This document shows, piece after piece, positions 1-5,951 of a stretch of DNA of 6,398 nt. Position 1 is the stretch's first letter, and the number at the start of each line of letters is the position of its first letter. The position numbers and the translations under genes are program-made. This stretch comes from Spirochaetae bacterium HGW-Spirochaetae-9. Its GTDB lineage: Bacteria; Spirochaetota; Spirochaetia; Treponematales; Rectinemataceae. The notes below the pieces were generated by a model. It was not told the DNA's origin, made no database searches, and was given only the letters and a program-made list of their open reading frames with translations. The stretch is taken from contig PGXP01000103.1 of the NCBI GenBank assembly GCA_002839205.1, positions 1 to 6,398 of the forward strand, written 5' to 3'.

Positions 1-864
1 CCTTGAATCGAACTTCATCTGCGCCACCGCCAGAAGCAGTACCAGGATGAAATAGACCACCGCGATGCTCGAGGCATATCCGATATTGAAGAACTGGAAG
101 GCCTCTTGGTACAGGAGGAGGGACAGGATCTGCGTGGTCTTGTTGGGTCCGCCGTTCGTCATGACCTTGATCGTGTCGAAGGAGGTGAGCGCCCTGACGG
201 TCATGATGACGGTTATAAAAAGCGTGGAGGGGGAGAGCAGCGGCCAGCTTATGTATCTGAAATTTTGGAACCGGTTCGAGCCGTCGAGGGCTGCTGCCTG
301 ATACAGCTCATCAGGTATGTTGAGGAGCCCCGCGATGAAGAATACCATCGCGTAGCCGGCGTTCGCCCAGATGTTGATCATTATCATCACGGCCAGGGCA
401 GTATCCGTATTGCGCAGCCAGTCCATTCCCGCAAAACCCAGGAGCCTCAGAAGATTGTTGAGGAAGCCGAAATTGTCGTCCAGGATAAAACGCCAGACGA
501 TGGCCATGGCCGCCATGGTCGCGGCTACCGGCAGGAAGAAGGTGATCTGCCACATCATCCCGGTTTTTTTCCTCTGGGATATGAGGACGGACAGCAGCAG
601 CCCGAGGAGAATGCTGATCACCACGACGAATATGGTGTAGACAGCCGTGATCTTCAGGGAGTCCCAAAAATCGGGAGAGCTGAACAGCGTCGCGTAGTTT
701 CTGAGGCCGATGAATTTCCGGGTCTTAAAGCCGAGCCTGTAGCGCTGCATGCTGAGGATTATCGAATAGGCGATAGGGCTGAAGATGAAGAGGACAAGGA
801 ACAGGGACGCGGGGAATATGAGGAGATAGGACACGAAGTTGTCTTTGGCCTTGTTCTTCAGCAT
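1..864 (-). CDS. ABC sugar-type importer permease, MalF/UgpA-like (3' end cut by window edge)
   Basis: Inner-membrane permease subunit of a binding-protein-dependent carbohydrate importer. Reading from the ATG at 864 down to base 1 gives 288 open codons with no stop, so only the last few residues are missing (family members are about 290-300 aa). Visible parts are a hydrophobic first helix near residues 10-36, further helices near 72-95, 108-128, 157-182, 213-228 and 262-282, and the cytoplasmic ATPase-contact (EAA) loop at about 188-212. That loop reads QAAALDG, then WPLLSP, with Gln at the usual Glu position, a tolerated change. The M-T-N-G-G-P motif near 235-240 is typical of the MalF/UgpA side. 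GAAGGG at 880-875 is a plausible ribosome site 10 bases before the start. It follows the binding-protein gene by 98 bases on the same strand and is probably co-transcribed with it. The substrate is unknown. The family is certain, the solute is not. Confidence 0.93.
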   Translation of the reverse strand, partial: MLKNKAKDNFVSYLLIFPASLFLVLFIFSPIAYSIILSMQRYRLGFKTRKFIGLRNYATLFSSPDFWDSLKITAVYTIFVVVISILLGLLLSVLISQRKKTGMMWQITFFLPVAATMAAMAIVWRFILDDNFGFLNNLLRLLGFAGMDWLRNTDTALAVMIMINIWANAGYAMVFFIAGLLNIPDELYQAAALDGSNRFQNFRYISWPLLSPSTLFITVIMTVRALTSFDTIKVMTNGGPNKTTQILSLLLYQEAFQFFNIGYASSIAVVYFILVLLLAVAQMKFDSR

Positions 865-892
865 GGCGGGTATTCCCTTCTCCTGCGTCCGG

Positions 893-924
893 GGCCGGAT
901 TGCCCGGGCGCGGGCAATCCGGCC
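893..924. repeat. Perfect 14-bp inverted repeat between binding-protein and permease genes (mRNA hairpin)
   Basis: GGCCGGATTGCCCG (893-906) and its exact reverse complement (911-924) flank a 4-base loop. The hairpin sits in the 98-base gap, 38 bases past the binding-protein stop and about 29 bases before the permease start. No T-run follows on either strand, so it is not a canonical intrinsic terminator. In other importer operons, such as malE-malF of enteric bacteria, intergenic hairpins protect the upstream mRNA or attenuate transcription, giving excess binding protein. That role is inferred here. It could also be a copy of a dispersed palindromic element, since no second copy is visible in this window. 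Confidence 0.85.
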
Positions 925-962
925 TGTGCCGCGATCACCCGCATCCGGGAACCTTGGGAGCG

Positions 963-2201
963 CTAGAGAAGCGCCTTGATTTCAGCGGCAGCCTTGTCCA
1001 GGCCTTCCTTGGGCGAAATCTTCTGGAGAAGGATGGCTTCCTGCATATCGCGCAGGACCTTGTTGATCTTTCCGCCGTTCTCGCCGGGCCATGAATACCA
1101 GGGGGTCACTCTCGCCGCCTGGTCCAGGGTGATCGCGAAGTTTTTGTCATTGGCGTATTTGGTCTTCAGGCTCACGATGACCTTTTCATTGGCAGGGGTA
1201 TAGCCGCTCAGTTCACCGACGATGAGGCTCGCCTTTTCCTTGGTGAGGAACTTGACAAATTTCCAGGCTGCTTCCTGCTTCTGGGGATCCTGAGCGAACA
1301 TCATGACGCCGTTTCCGCCAGCCGGAACCAGGGGCAGGGAGCCGGTGGGCGTCGGAAGAGGAGCGAAGACGACGGGGAAGTTCACCATACTGGGAGTATT
1401 CACCCTCTGGAAACTGGAGTCTATGAGCATTCCGAGCTTTCCGGCGGCGAAGGTCGCCAGGGTCTGGTCGGTCACGGGCATGTAGCCTTTCTTCACCTGA
1501 TCCTGGAGATAGGTCATGGTCTTGAGGCCGGGCTCCTTGTTGAACATTAGGGTGGAGGCATCGGCGTTGGCGAGCATGCCGCCCGAGTTTTCCACGAGGG
1601 TCTGGAAGATCCAGTTTCCGGTGATGGACCAGCCCCAGAGGGATCCCATGTAGCCAGTTTCCTTCAGGATCTTCGAGGCGGCTTCGGCTTCAGCCCAGCT
1701 TTTTGGCGGATTGTCGGCGTCCAGCCCCACTTTCTTGAAAAGGTCCTTGTTGATCAGCATGATCGGCGTGCTTGTGCCGAGGGGAATGAGGTACTGCTTG
1801 CCCTCAACCTTGCCGAGATTGAGCATGGCGGGGAAGAGGCTCTTGCTGTCGAAATCCGCGTCCTTTTTCATGAAGGGATCCAGGGCGACGGAATTGCCGC
1901 TTTCCACCATCGTCTTGATGAGCGAATAGCCCGTCATCGCGAAGTCGGGCGGCGTGCCCGCGGCGCAGGCCAGGAGCACCTTGCTCGCCAGCGCTTCGTA
2001 TCCACCGCTCGTAACCACGACGGATTCGATCTTGATATCGGGATTTTCCTCTTCGAATGCCGCGATCAGCGGCAGGAGGTACTTGTCGTGCGATGCCGCC
2101 GACAGACGATAGAACACCAGCTTCTGGACTTTCTGAGCCTGGCCGAATACCAGGGACGAGGCGATCAGCATGAATGCGACGATCCACGAGAGTCTTTTCA
2201 T
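963..2201 (-). CDS. Extracellular solute-binding protein, family 1 (carbohydrate ABC importer)
   Basis: Complete 412-aa periplasmic or surface binding protein that captures a sugar-like solute and delivers it to the membrane permeases. The N-terminus is a clear type I signal peptide: basic MKR, a hydrophobic stretch to about residue 19, and likely cleavage after V-F-G at residue 20. There is no lipobox Cys, so it is probably soluble rather than a lipoprotein. Family marks include the AAFEEENPDIKIE segment near 48-60, a STPIMLINKDLFKKVGLD stretch in the first lobe, the W-A-E-A motif, FAAGKLGM before the hinge, and AAWKFVKFLTKE followed by SGYTPAN near the C-terminus. AAGGAGG (2213-2207) lies 5 bases before the ATG and fixes the start. 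It is the first gene of the leftward operon, with an operator and promoter just upstream. The ligand cannot be named. Its first lobe looks less UgpB-like than the second binding protein in the window, so the two importers probably take different solutes. Confidence 0.95.
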   Translation of the reverse strand: MKRLSWIVAFMLIASSLVFGQAQKVQKLVFYRLSAASHDKYLLPLIAAFEEENPDIKIESVVVTSGGYEALASKVLLACAAGTPPDFAMTGYSLIKTMVESGNSVALDPFMKKDADFDSKSLFPAMLNLGKVEGKQYLIPLGTSTPIMLINKDLFKKVGLDADNPPKSWAEAEAASKILKETGYMGSLWGWSITGNWIFQTLVENSGGMLANADASTLMFNKEPGLKTMTYLQDQVKKGYMPVTDQTLATFAAGKLGMLIDSSFQRVNTPSMVNFPVVFAPLPTPTGSLPLVPAGGNGVMMFAQDPQKQEAAWKFVKFLTKEKASLIVGELSGYTPANEKVIVSLKTKYANDKNFAITLDQAARVTPWYSWPGENGGKINKVLRDMQEAILLQKISPKEGLDKAAAEIKALL

Positions 2202-2238
2202 AGCATCCTCCTTGAGCGAATTCCGCAGCGATTTCTCT

Positions 2239-2258
2239 AAGTGAGCAAATTCTCAGTG
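2239..2258. promoter_or_regulatory. Operator 1 (likely SorC/DeoR-family regulator site) for the binding-protein operon
   Basis: The core TGAGCAAATTCTCA (2242-2255) is an imperfect palindrome with TGAG/CTCA arms. The 20-bp block matches a second block at 2431-2450 in 17 of 20 positions. It begins roughly 8 bases downstream of the predicted start point of the leftward promoter and 38 bases before the ATG at 2201, a position that suits repression. The layout resembles the B. subtilis DeoR operator, an AT-centred palindrome with TGAA/TTCA arms. Assignment to the adjacent regulator is inferred from proximity and repetition. Confidence 0.7.
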
Positions 2259-2272
2259 TATGAACTAATGTA

Positions 2273-2301
2273 ATGGTAAATGCCTATCCAGTATTTGTCA
2301 A
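2273..2301 (-). promoter_or_regulatory. Sigma70-type promoter for the leftward binding-protein/permease operon
   Basis: On the minus strand, TTGACA (2301-2296) is a perfect -35 box, followed by a 17-base spacer and TACCAT (2278-2273), a 4-of-6 match to the -10 consensus. Transcription would start near 2266, giving a leader of about 65 bases that contains operator 1. The -35 box and spacing are strong. The weak -10 box leaves the exact start uncertain. Confidence 0.55.
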
Positions 2302-2368
2302 CAACTAATTTTTACAATGCTCTCCAATGTTGACGACGCGAGAAAATTGATAACTTTTCACAACAAAG

Positions 2369-2397
2369 TTGACAGGAATAAAAGAACTATCTATACT
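2369..2397 (+). promoter_or_regulatory. Sigma70-type promoter for the regulator/permease/phosphodiesterase operon
   Basis: TTGACA (2369-2374), a 17-base spacer and TATACT (2392-2397) form a near-consensus promoter: the -35 box is perfect and the -10 box matches 5 of 6. Transcription should start near 2404, about 54 bases before the regulator ATG. Operator 2 lies inside the transcribed leader, so bound regulator would act as a roadblock or hinder initiation. No other promoter is evident among the downstream genes. Confidence 0.7.
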
Positions 2398-2430
2398 ACG
2401 TTTCATAGTTAACTGTTACAAAATATCATT

Positions 2431-2450
2431 AACTGAGGAAATTCTCAGTT
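2431..2450. promoter_or_regulatory. Operator 2 (likely autoregulatory site of the SorC/DeoR-family regulator)
   Basis: AACTGAGGAAATTCTCAGTT has perfect 7-base arms (AACTGAG / CTCAGTT) around a 6-base centre. It is the more symmetric of the two operator copies. It ends 7 bases before the regulator ATG at 2458 and directly abuts the GGAG ribosome site at 2452-2455. Bound regulator should block its own operon. In RNA the arms could also form a small hairpin next to the ribosome site. Confidence 0.75.
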
Positions 2451-2457
2451 TGGAGAT

Positions 2458-3432
2458 ATGATGCGCTATAATGAACGGCAGGTCGTGAAGATCGCCATGC
2501 TCTACTATTTGAAGGATCTTGACCAGGATGAGATCGCGCGACGGCTTGGGCTTTCGCGGCAGAGCGTCTCGCGCCACCTGCGTCGCGCGCGAGATCTGGG
2601 CATTGTGCAGTTCAAGATCAATTCCCCCACGGAAGTGACTTTCGCCGAACAGGAACTGGAGCTGGAGACGGCCTTCGGCCTTAAGGCCGCGATCATAGCC
2701 CCGGTGAACCTCAATCTTGATGACCTCATCAAGGAAGCCATCGGGGAATACGCGGCCGCATTCGTCGAGCAGAGTGTGGTTGATGGGGATGTGCTGGGCG
2801 TGTCCTGGAGTTCCACCGTCTATGCCTGCGCGAAGAACCTCAAGAATACAGTGGTCAAGGACCTGACCATCTGCCAGCTCAACGGGAGCATGGATGTGGC
2901 CGATTTCTCCACAAGGGCGGAATTCATAATTTCCAAGATAGCCATAGTGCTCAAGGCCAAAACGAGCTCCCTGCCCGCGCCCATGCTCGTGGATTCCCCC
3001 GAGATCCTGAATTCCATCATGGCGGACACGCGAATAAAAAACTCTTTCGATATCGCACAACGCGCGACGATAGGTATATTCGGAATAGGGAGCATCAACC
3101 AGGAATCCTCCCTCTACCAGACAGGCTACATGAGCCCGCAGATACTGGACGAGCTGCGCGCAAGAAAAGCGGTGGGCGACATCGCTGGACATTTCTTCGA
3201 CGCCCGCGGCGAGATCTGCGACCAGCGCCTGGAATCCCGCACTCTGGCCGTGCCCAAATCGGCCTTTGGAACGATGAGGCTGTCGATAGCCCTCGCCGGC
3301 GGCGCCCAGAAGCTGGAGGCGATCGAAGGAGCCCTGGCGGGCAAGTGGTGCAATGTCCTCGTCACCGACGAGATCACCGCCCAAAGCCTTATCCGACGCC
3401 GCAACGCGGGGTTGGGCGGAGCCGCCACGTGA
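2458..3432 (+). CDS. SorC/DeoR-family sugar-binding transcriptional regulator
   Basis: DNA-binding regulator of 324 aa that likely senses a phosphorylated sugar or polyol made from the imported solute. Residues about 21-50 form a helix-turn-helix (DQDEIARRLGLSRQSVSRHL), followed by the SorC-type sugar-binding domain to the C-terminus. Family marks are GVSWSST (114-120), QLNGS (140-144), IGIFGIGS (205-212), GDIAGHFFD (240-248), LAGGAQKLEAIEGAL (279-293) and NVLVTDEITAQSL (299-311). Length and domain order match LsrR/SorC/DeoR relatives. Two ATGs stand in tandem at 2458 and 2461. The GGAG at 2452-2455 is only 2 bases from the first and 5 from the second, so 2461 may be the used start. It leads the rightward operon, overlaps the next gene by 4 bases, and sits beside two matching palindromes that it probably binds. 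Family assignment is firm. Effector and repressor sign are inferred. Confidence 0.95.
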   Translation: MMRYNERQVVKIAMLYYLKDLDQDEIARRLGLSRQSVSRHLRRARDLGIVQFKINSPTEVTFAEQELELETAFGLKAAIIAPVNLNLDDLIKEAIGEYAAAFVEQSVVDGDVLGVSWSSTVYACAKNLKNTVVKDLTICQLNGSMDVADFSTRAEFIISKIAIVLKAKTSSLPAPMLVDSPEILNSIMADTRIKNSFDIAQRATIGIFGIGSINQESSLYQTGYMSPQILDELRARKAVGDIAGHFFDARGEICDQRLESRTLAVPKSAFGTMRLSIALAGGAQKLEAIEGALAGKWCNVLVTDEITAQSLIRRRNAGLGGAAT

Positions 3433-4304
3433 AAAGACGGAAGACCGACGGCCTGGCGGCGGGAATATTCCTTTTCCCCTCGCTTCTCGTCTTCGGAATC
3501 TTCGTTTTCTTCCCCCTCGTCTACACCTTCTGGTTGAGCGCTACAGACTGGAACCTCATCTCCCCGGACAAGAATTTCCTCGCATTCGGCAACTATCTCA
3601 GGCTTCTTCGCGATTCCCTATTCTGGAGGGTTCTCGCGAACACCGCGATCTTCTCCGTTTCTGTCGTCGTTCTGGCCGTGTCGCTTGGGCTCTTCATCGC
3701 CGTATCGATCAACAGGAAAATCGCCGCGCGAACCATGTACAGGACCATGATCTTCCTCCCCTATGTCACCGCGACATCGGCCATGGCCCTCGTCTGGCTC
3801 TGGATCTTCGATCCCCAGTACGGATTCCTGAATATGGTTCTGCGCTCCTTCGGTATCCATGGTCCGGAATGGCTGGGCTCGACCTCCTGGGCAATGCCGG
3901 CTATTGTCATCATGACAGTCTGGCGATTCACCGGGTACATCATGCTCCTGTACCTGGGTGGACTGCAGAGTATCAATGGCGAACTCCTCGAGGCGGCATC
4001 GGTGGAAGGCGCCAGCCGTACCGCGATCTTCTGGAAGATCACCTTCCCCCTCCTCTCGCCCACCACCCTTTTTGTGGTGATTACCACCCTCATCACAATG
4101 CTCCAGAACTTCGAAACCGTGTACATCATGACCCAGGGCGGACCGGTTAATTCCACGAACATGCTCGTCCTCTATATCTACCAGAATGCCTTCCAGTATT
4201 TCGAAGCAGGCTACGCCTCGGCGGTTTCCGTGCTTCTTTTCCTCATGATGATCGGGCTGACCGCGATCCAGCTCGGTTCCTCGAAAAAATGGGTTACCTA
4301 CTGA
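3429..4304 (+). CDS. ABC sugar-type importer permease, MalF/UgpA-like
   Basis: Inner-membrane permease of 291 aa, complete. Helices are visible near residues 10-36, 70-93, 107-126, 157-180, 212-226 and 262-281. The ATPase-contact loop at 188-211 carries a full EAA motif (EAASVEG, then FPLLSP), and MTQGGP near 234-239 is typical of the UgpA/MalF side. The start is taken as GTG at 3429, which overlaps the regulator stop as GTGA and has GGAG (3418-3421) 7 bases upstream. An in-frame ATG at 3345 would add 28 arginine/proline-rich residues encoded inside the regulator gene and is unlikely. The overlap implies translational coupling to the regulator. It pairs with the MalG/UgpE-type permease encoded at 5065. 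It resembles the permease encoded at 1-864 in layout and several motifs, so the two importers are paralogous. Confidence 0.95.
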   Translation: MKRRKTDGLAAGIFLFPSLLVFGIFVFFPLVYTFWLSATDWNLISPDKNFLAFGNYLRLLRDSLFWRVLANTAIFSVSVVVLAVSLGLFIAVSINRKIAARTMYRTMIFLPYVTATSAMALVWLWIFDPQYGFLNMVLRSFGIHGPEWLGSTSWAMPAIVIMTVWRFTGYIMLLYLGGLQSINGELLEAASVEGASRTAIFWKITFPLLSPTTLFVVITTLITMLQNFETVYIMTQGGPVNSTNMLVLYIYQNAFQYFEAGYASAVSVLLFLMMIGLTAIQLGSSKKWVTY

Positions 4305-4325
4305 TCGACGCGCAAGGAGATTACG

Positions 4326-5060
4326 ATGGTGCAATTATTCGGCCATAGGGGAGCCGCAGGTGAGGCTCCGGAAAACACGATGGAAGGCTATCAATTCGCC
4401 TATTCGCTGGGCGTGCGCTGCCTGGAGCTGGATGTACATCTGACGAAGGACGGGGATCTCGCCGTCATCCATGATGAGACCCTCGACAGGACGACCGATG
4501 GAAAAGGCCATGTAGGCGGCTATACGATGGACGAACTCAGGCGTTTCCATGCGTACGCGCTGTTTGCGGAGCGCTGGCCGGAAGCAAGAATCTCATCCCT
4601 GAGAGAAGTGATGGAAGTCTACTCTTCGAAAATGAGTTTCTTCCAGGTCGAGATAAAAACGGACAGACCTTTCATCCTCGATATGGTCTGTAAACAAGTC
4701 ATGGACACGTTGGGCGATTTTGATATTACCGAGAAGACCATCGTCACCTCCTTCGATCCTTACGCGATCAGGGCGATCAGGCTGATTTCCCCACGGCAGA
4801 AGTGTGGGCTTATTTCCATGTCCTATAAAGAGAGCGATATCCATCTGGCCAAGGAATTGGGCTGCTGGAACACTTGCATCCCTCTTAAGACGGGCGGAAG
4901 CAGGGAACTTGTCCACAAGGCTCAGAGCTTAGGGCTCGAAGTGACAGGATGGCTCGGGAATTCCTTGTCCGACGTCGACACCCTTCTGGACTGGGGCGTG
5001 GACAGCATCACCACGAATTTCCCCTCACTCGTTCTGCCCTATCTCGAGGGGAAGGCCTGA
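4326..5060 (+). CDS. Glycerophosphodiester phosphodiesterase, cytoplasmic UgpQ-like
   Basis: Enzyme of 244 aa that hydrolyses glycerophosphodiesters (such as glycerophosphocholine or -ethanolamine) to sn-glycerol 3-phosphate and an alcohol. It has no signal peptide, so it should act in the cytoplasm on imported substrate. The catalytic and metal-binding set of the GDPD TIM barrel is present: H7-R8-G9, PENT (15-18), E34 and D36 in the ELDV segment, H49-D50 in HDETLDRTT, and E109/K111 in VEIK. The C-terminal barrel strand reads GVDSITTNFP, where most relatives have TD before the P, and GWLGNS replaces the common WTVN, a modest divergence. AAGGAG (4314-4319) lies 6 bases before the ATG. The gene sits between the two permease genes, 21 bases after one and 4 before the other, so it is almost certainly co-expressed with the importer and points to its substrate class. 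Confidence 0.95.
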   Translation: MVQLFGHRGAAGEAPENTMEGYQFAYSLGVRCLELDVHLTKDGDLAVIHDETLDRTTDGKGHVGGYTMDELRRFHAYALFAERWPEARISSLREVMEVYSSKMSFFQVEIKTDRPFILDMVCKQVMDTLGDFDITEKTIVTSFDPYAIRAIRLISPRQKCGLISMSYKESDIHLAKELGCWNTCIPLKTGGSRELVHKAQSLGLEVTGWLGNSLSDVDTLLDWGVDSITTNFPSLVLPYLEGKA

Positions 5061-5064
5061 TCCC

Positions 5065-5916
5065 GTGATCATTCCGAAATCGAGTGCTGCCTGGAGGAAG
5101 AGGGCTGTCTCGGCTTTCCGCCACCTCATCCTCGTCGTCATTACCCTGGTCATGATTCTCCCGATACTGTGGGCCTTTTCCACCGCCCTCAAGCCGCAGA
5201 AGGAAATCTATGCCTATCCTCCCACCATTGTACCGAGCAGGATAGCCTGGGAAAATTTCACAAAGGCCTGGCAGAGCGCCCCCTTCGGCCGCTATGCCTT
5301 CAACAGCGTCTTCGTGACCCTGACCATCCTCACCTGCCAGCTTGTCAACGCGGCCTTCGCGGCCTACGCATTCTCCTGGCTTTCTTTCAAGGGGAGAGAT
5401 ACTCTCTTCCTCTTTTTCCTCGTCGCCATGATGATACCTACCCAGGTTCTGATCGTTCCCACCTTTTTCATCTTCAAGGTATTCGGGTGGATCGATACCT
5501 ATTGGGCTCTCATAATCCCCTTCGTGTCCAATGCGTTCGGGATATTCCTCATACGCCAATCCTTCCTGTCTGTGCCGAGAGATCTGGTGGACGCGGCCAG
5601 GATCGACGGCTGCGGGCATCTTGGCATCATCAGGAATATCATGGTGCCTTCGGCCAAGGCTTCATTCATTAGCTTCTCGCTTCTCACCTTCACCTGGAGG
5701 TGGAACGACTACTTCTGGCCTCTCATAATGACGAATTCCACGAAAATGCGGACTCTGCCCGTGGGGCTCGTCTTCCTGCGGACTTCTGAAGGAAGCATCG
5801 AATGGAATGTTGTGATGGCCGGCGCCGTTCTGGTCATGCTTCCGGTGATACTGCTCTTCATCTTCATGCAGAAATATTTCGTCGAAGGTGTCATGAGTTC
5901 GGGCATCAAAGGGTAG
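5065..5916 (+). CDS. ABC sugar-type importer permease, MalG/UgpE-like
   Basis: Inner-membrane permease of 283 aa, partner of the MalF/UgpA-type subunit encoded at 3429. Helices are visible near residues 20-40, 80-105, 112-137, 146-165, 200-220 and 248-268. The ATPase-contact loop at about 175-199 reads VDAARIDGCG, with Asp in place of the first Glu of the EAA motif. The C-terminal QKYFVEGVMSSGIKG is the typical end of MalG/UgpE proteins. Translation starts at GTG, 4 bases after the phosphodiesterase stop, with a purine-rich GAAGG (5051-5055) 9 bases upstream inside the preceding gene, so coupling is likely. The match to the family is unambiguous. The solute is inferred only from the adjacent phosphodiesterase. 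Confidence 0.95.
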   Translation: MIIPKSSAAWRKRAVSAFRHLILVVITLVMILPILWAFSTALKPQKEIYAYPPTIVPSRIAWENFTKAWQSAPFGRYAFNSVFVTLTILTCQLVNAAFAAYAFSWLSFKGRDTLFLFFLVAMMIPTQVLIVPTFFIFKVFGWIDTYWALIIPFVSNAFGIFLIRQSFLSVPRDLVDAARIDGCGHLGIIRNIMVPSAKASFISFSLLTFTWRWNDYFWPLIMTNSTKMRTLPVGLVFLRTSEGSIEWNVVMAGAVLVMLPVILLFIFMQKYFVEGVMSSGIKG

Positions 5917-5951
5917 CGTTGGCTGCTCTTGAATTCATAGAGGAGGAAACT

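Larger units (their letters stand above)
2202..2457. promoter_or_regulatory. Divergent control region between the two importer operons
   Basis: This 256-base stretch is clearly more AT-rich than the flanking genes and carries no credible ORF. It holds outward-facing promoters for both arms and two near-identical palindromic operators. It also has smaller symmetric elements: AACTTT/AAAGTT at 2352-2357 and 2365-2370, the self-complementary AGTTAACT at 2407-2414, and TTAACTG repeated at 2409-2415 and 2429-2435. The two -35 boxes are about 67 bases apart and the transcripts diverge. Confidence 0.85.

Noticed and set aside
893..924. Intrinsic transcription terminator
   Set aside because: The stem is strong, but no T-run follows it on either strand, so it is recorded as a hairpin rather than a terminator.
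106..966. Plus-strand ORF of 286 codons
   Set aside because: It is antisense to the permease at 1-864. The product is charged and His/Asp-rich with no domain logic, and the minus strand shows a full ABC permease. It is a GC-codon shadow.
2352..2370. Inverted repeat AACTTT/AAAGTT overlapping the rightward -35 box
   Set aside because: Six-base arms in AT-rich DNA are expected by chance, and the sequence does not match the twin operators. It is noted only as a possible minor site.
2416..3384. Minus-strand ORF of 322 codons
   Set aside because: It is antisense to the SorC-type regulator, which has a complete family signature. The antisense product shows no recognisable motifs.
3353..4150. Plus-strand ORF of 265 codons in another frame of the permease gene
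   Set aside because: The product is rich in Arg, Pro and His with no membrane segments, while the overlapping frame encodes a clear permease with an EAA loop.
5008..5619. Minus-strand ORF of 203 codons
   Set aside because: It is antisense to the MalG-type permease and spans the gene junction. The product is Gly/Glu-rich and of low plausibility.
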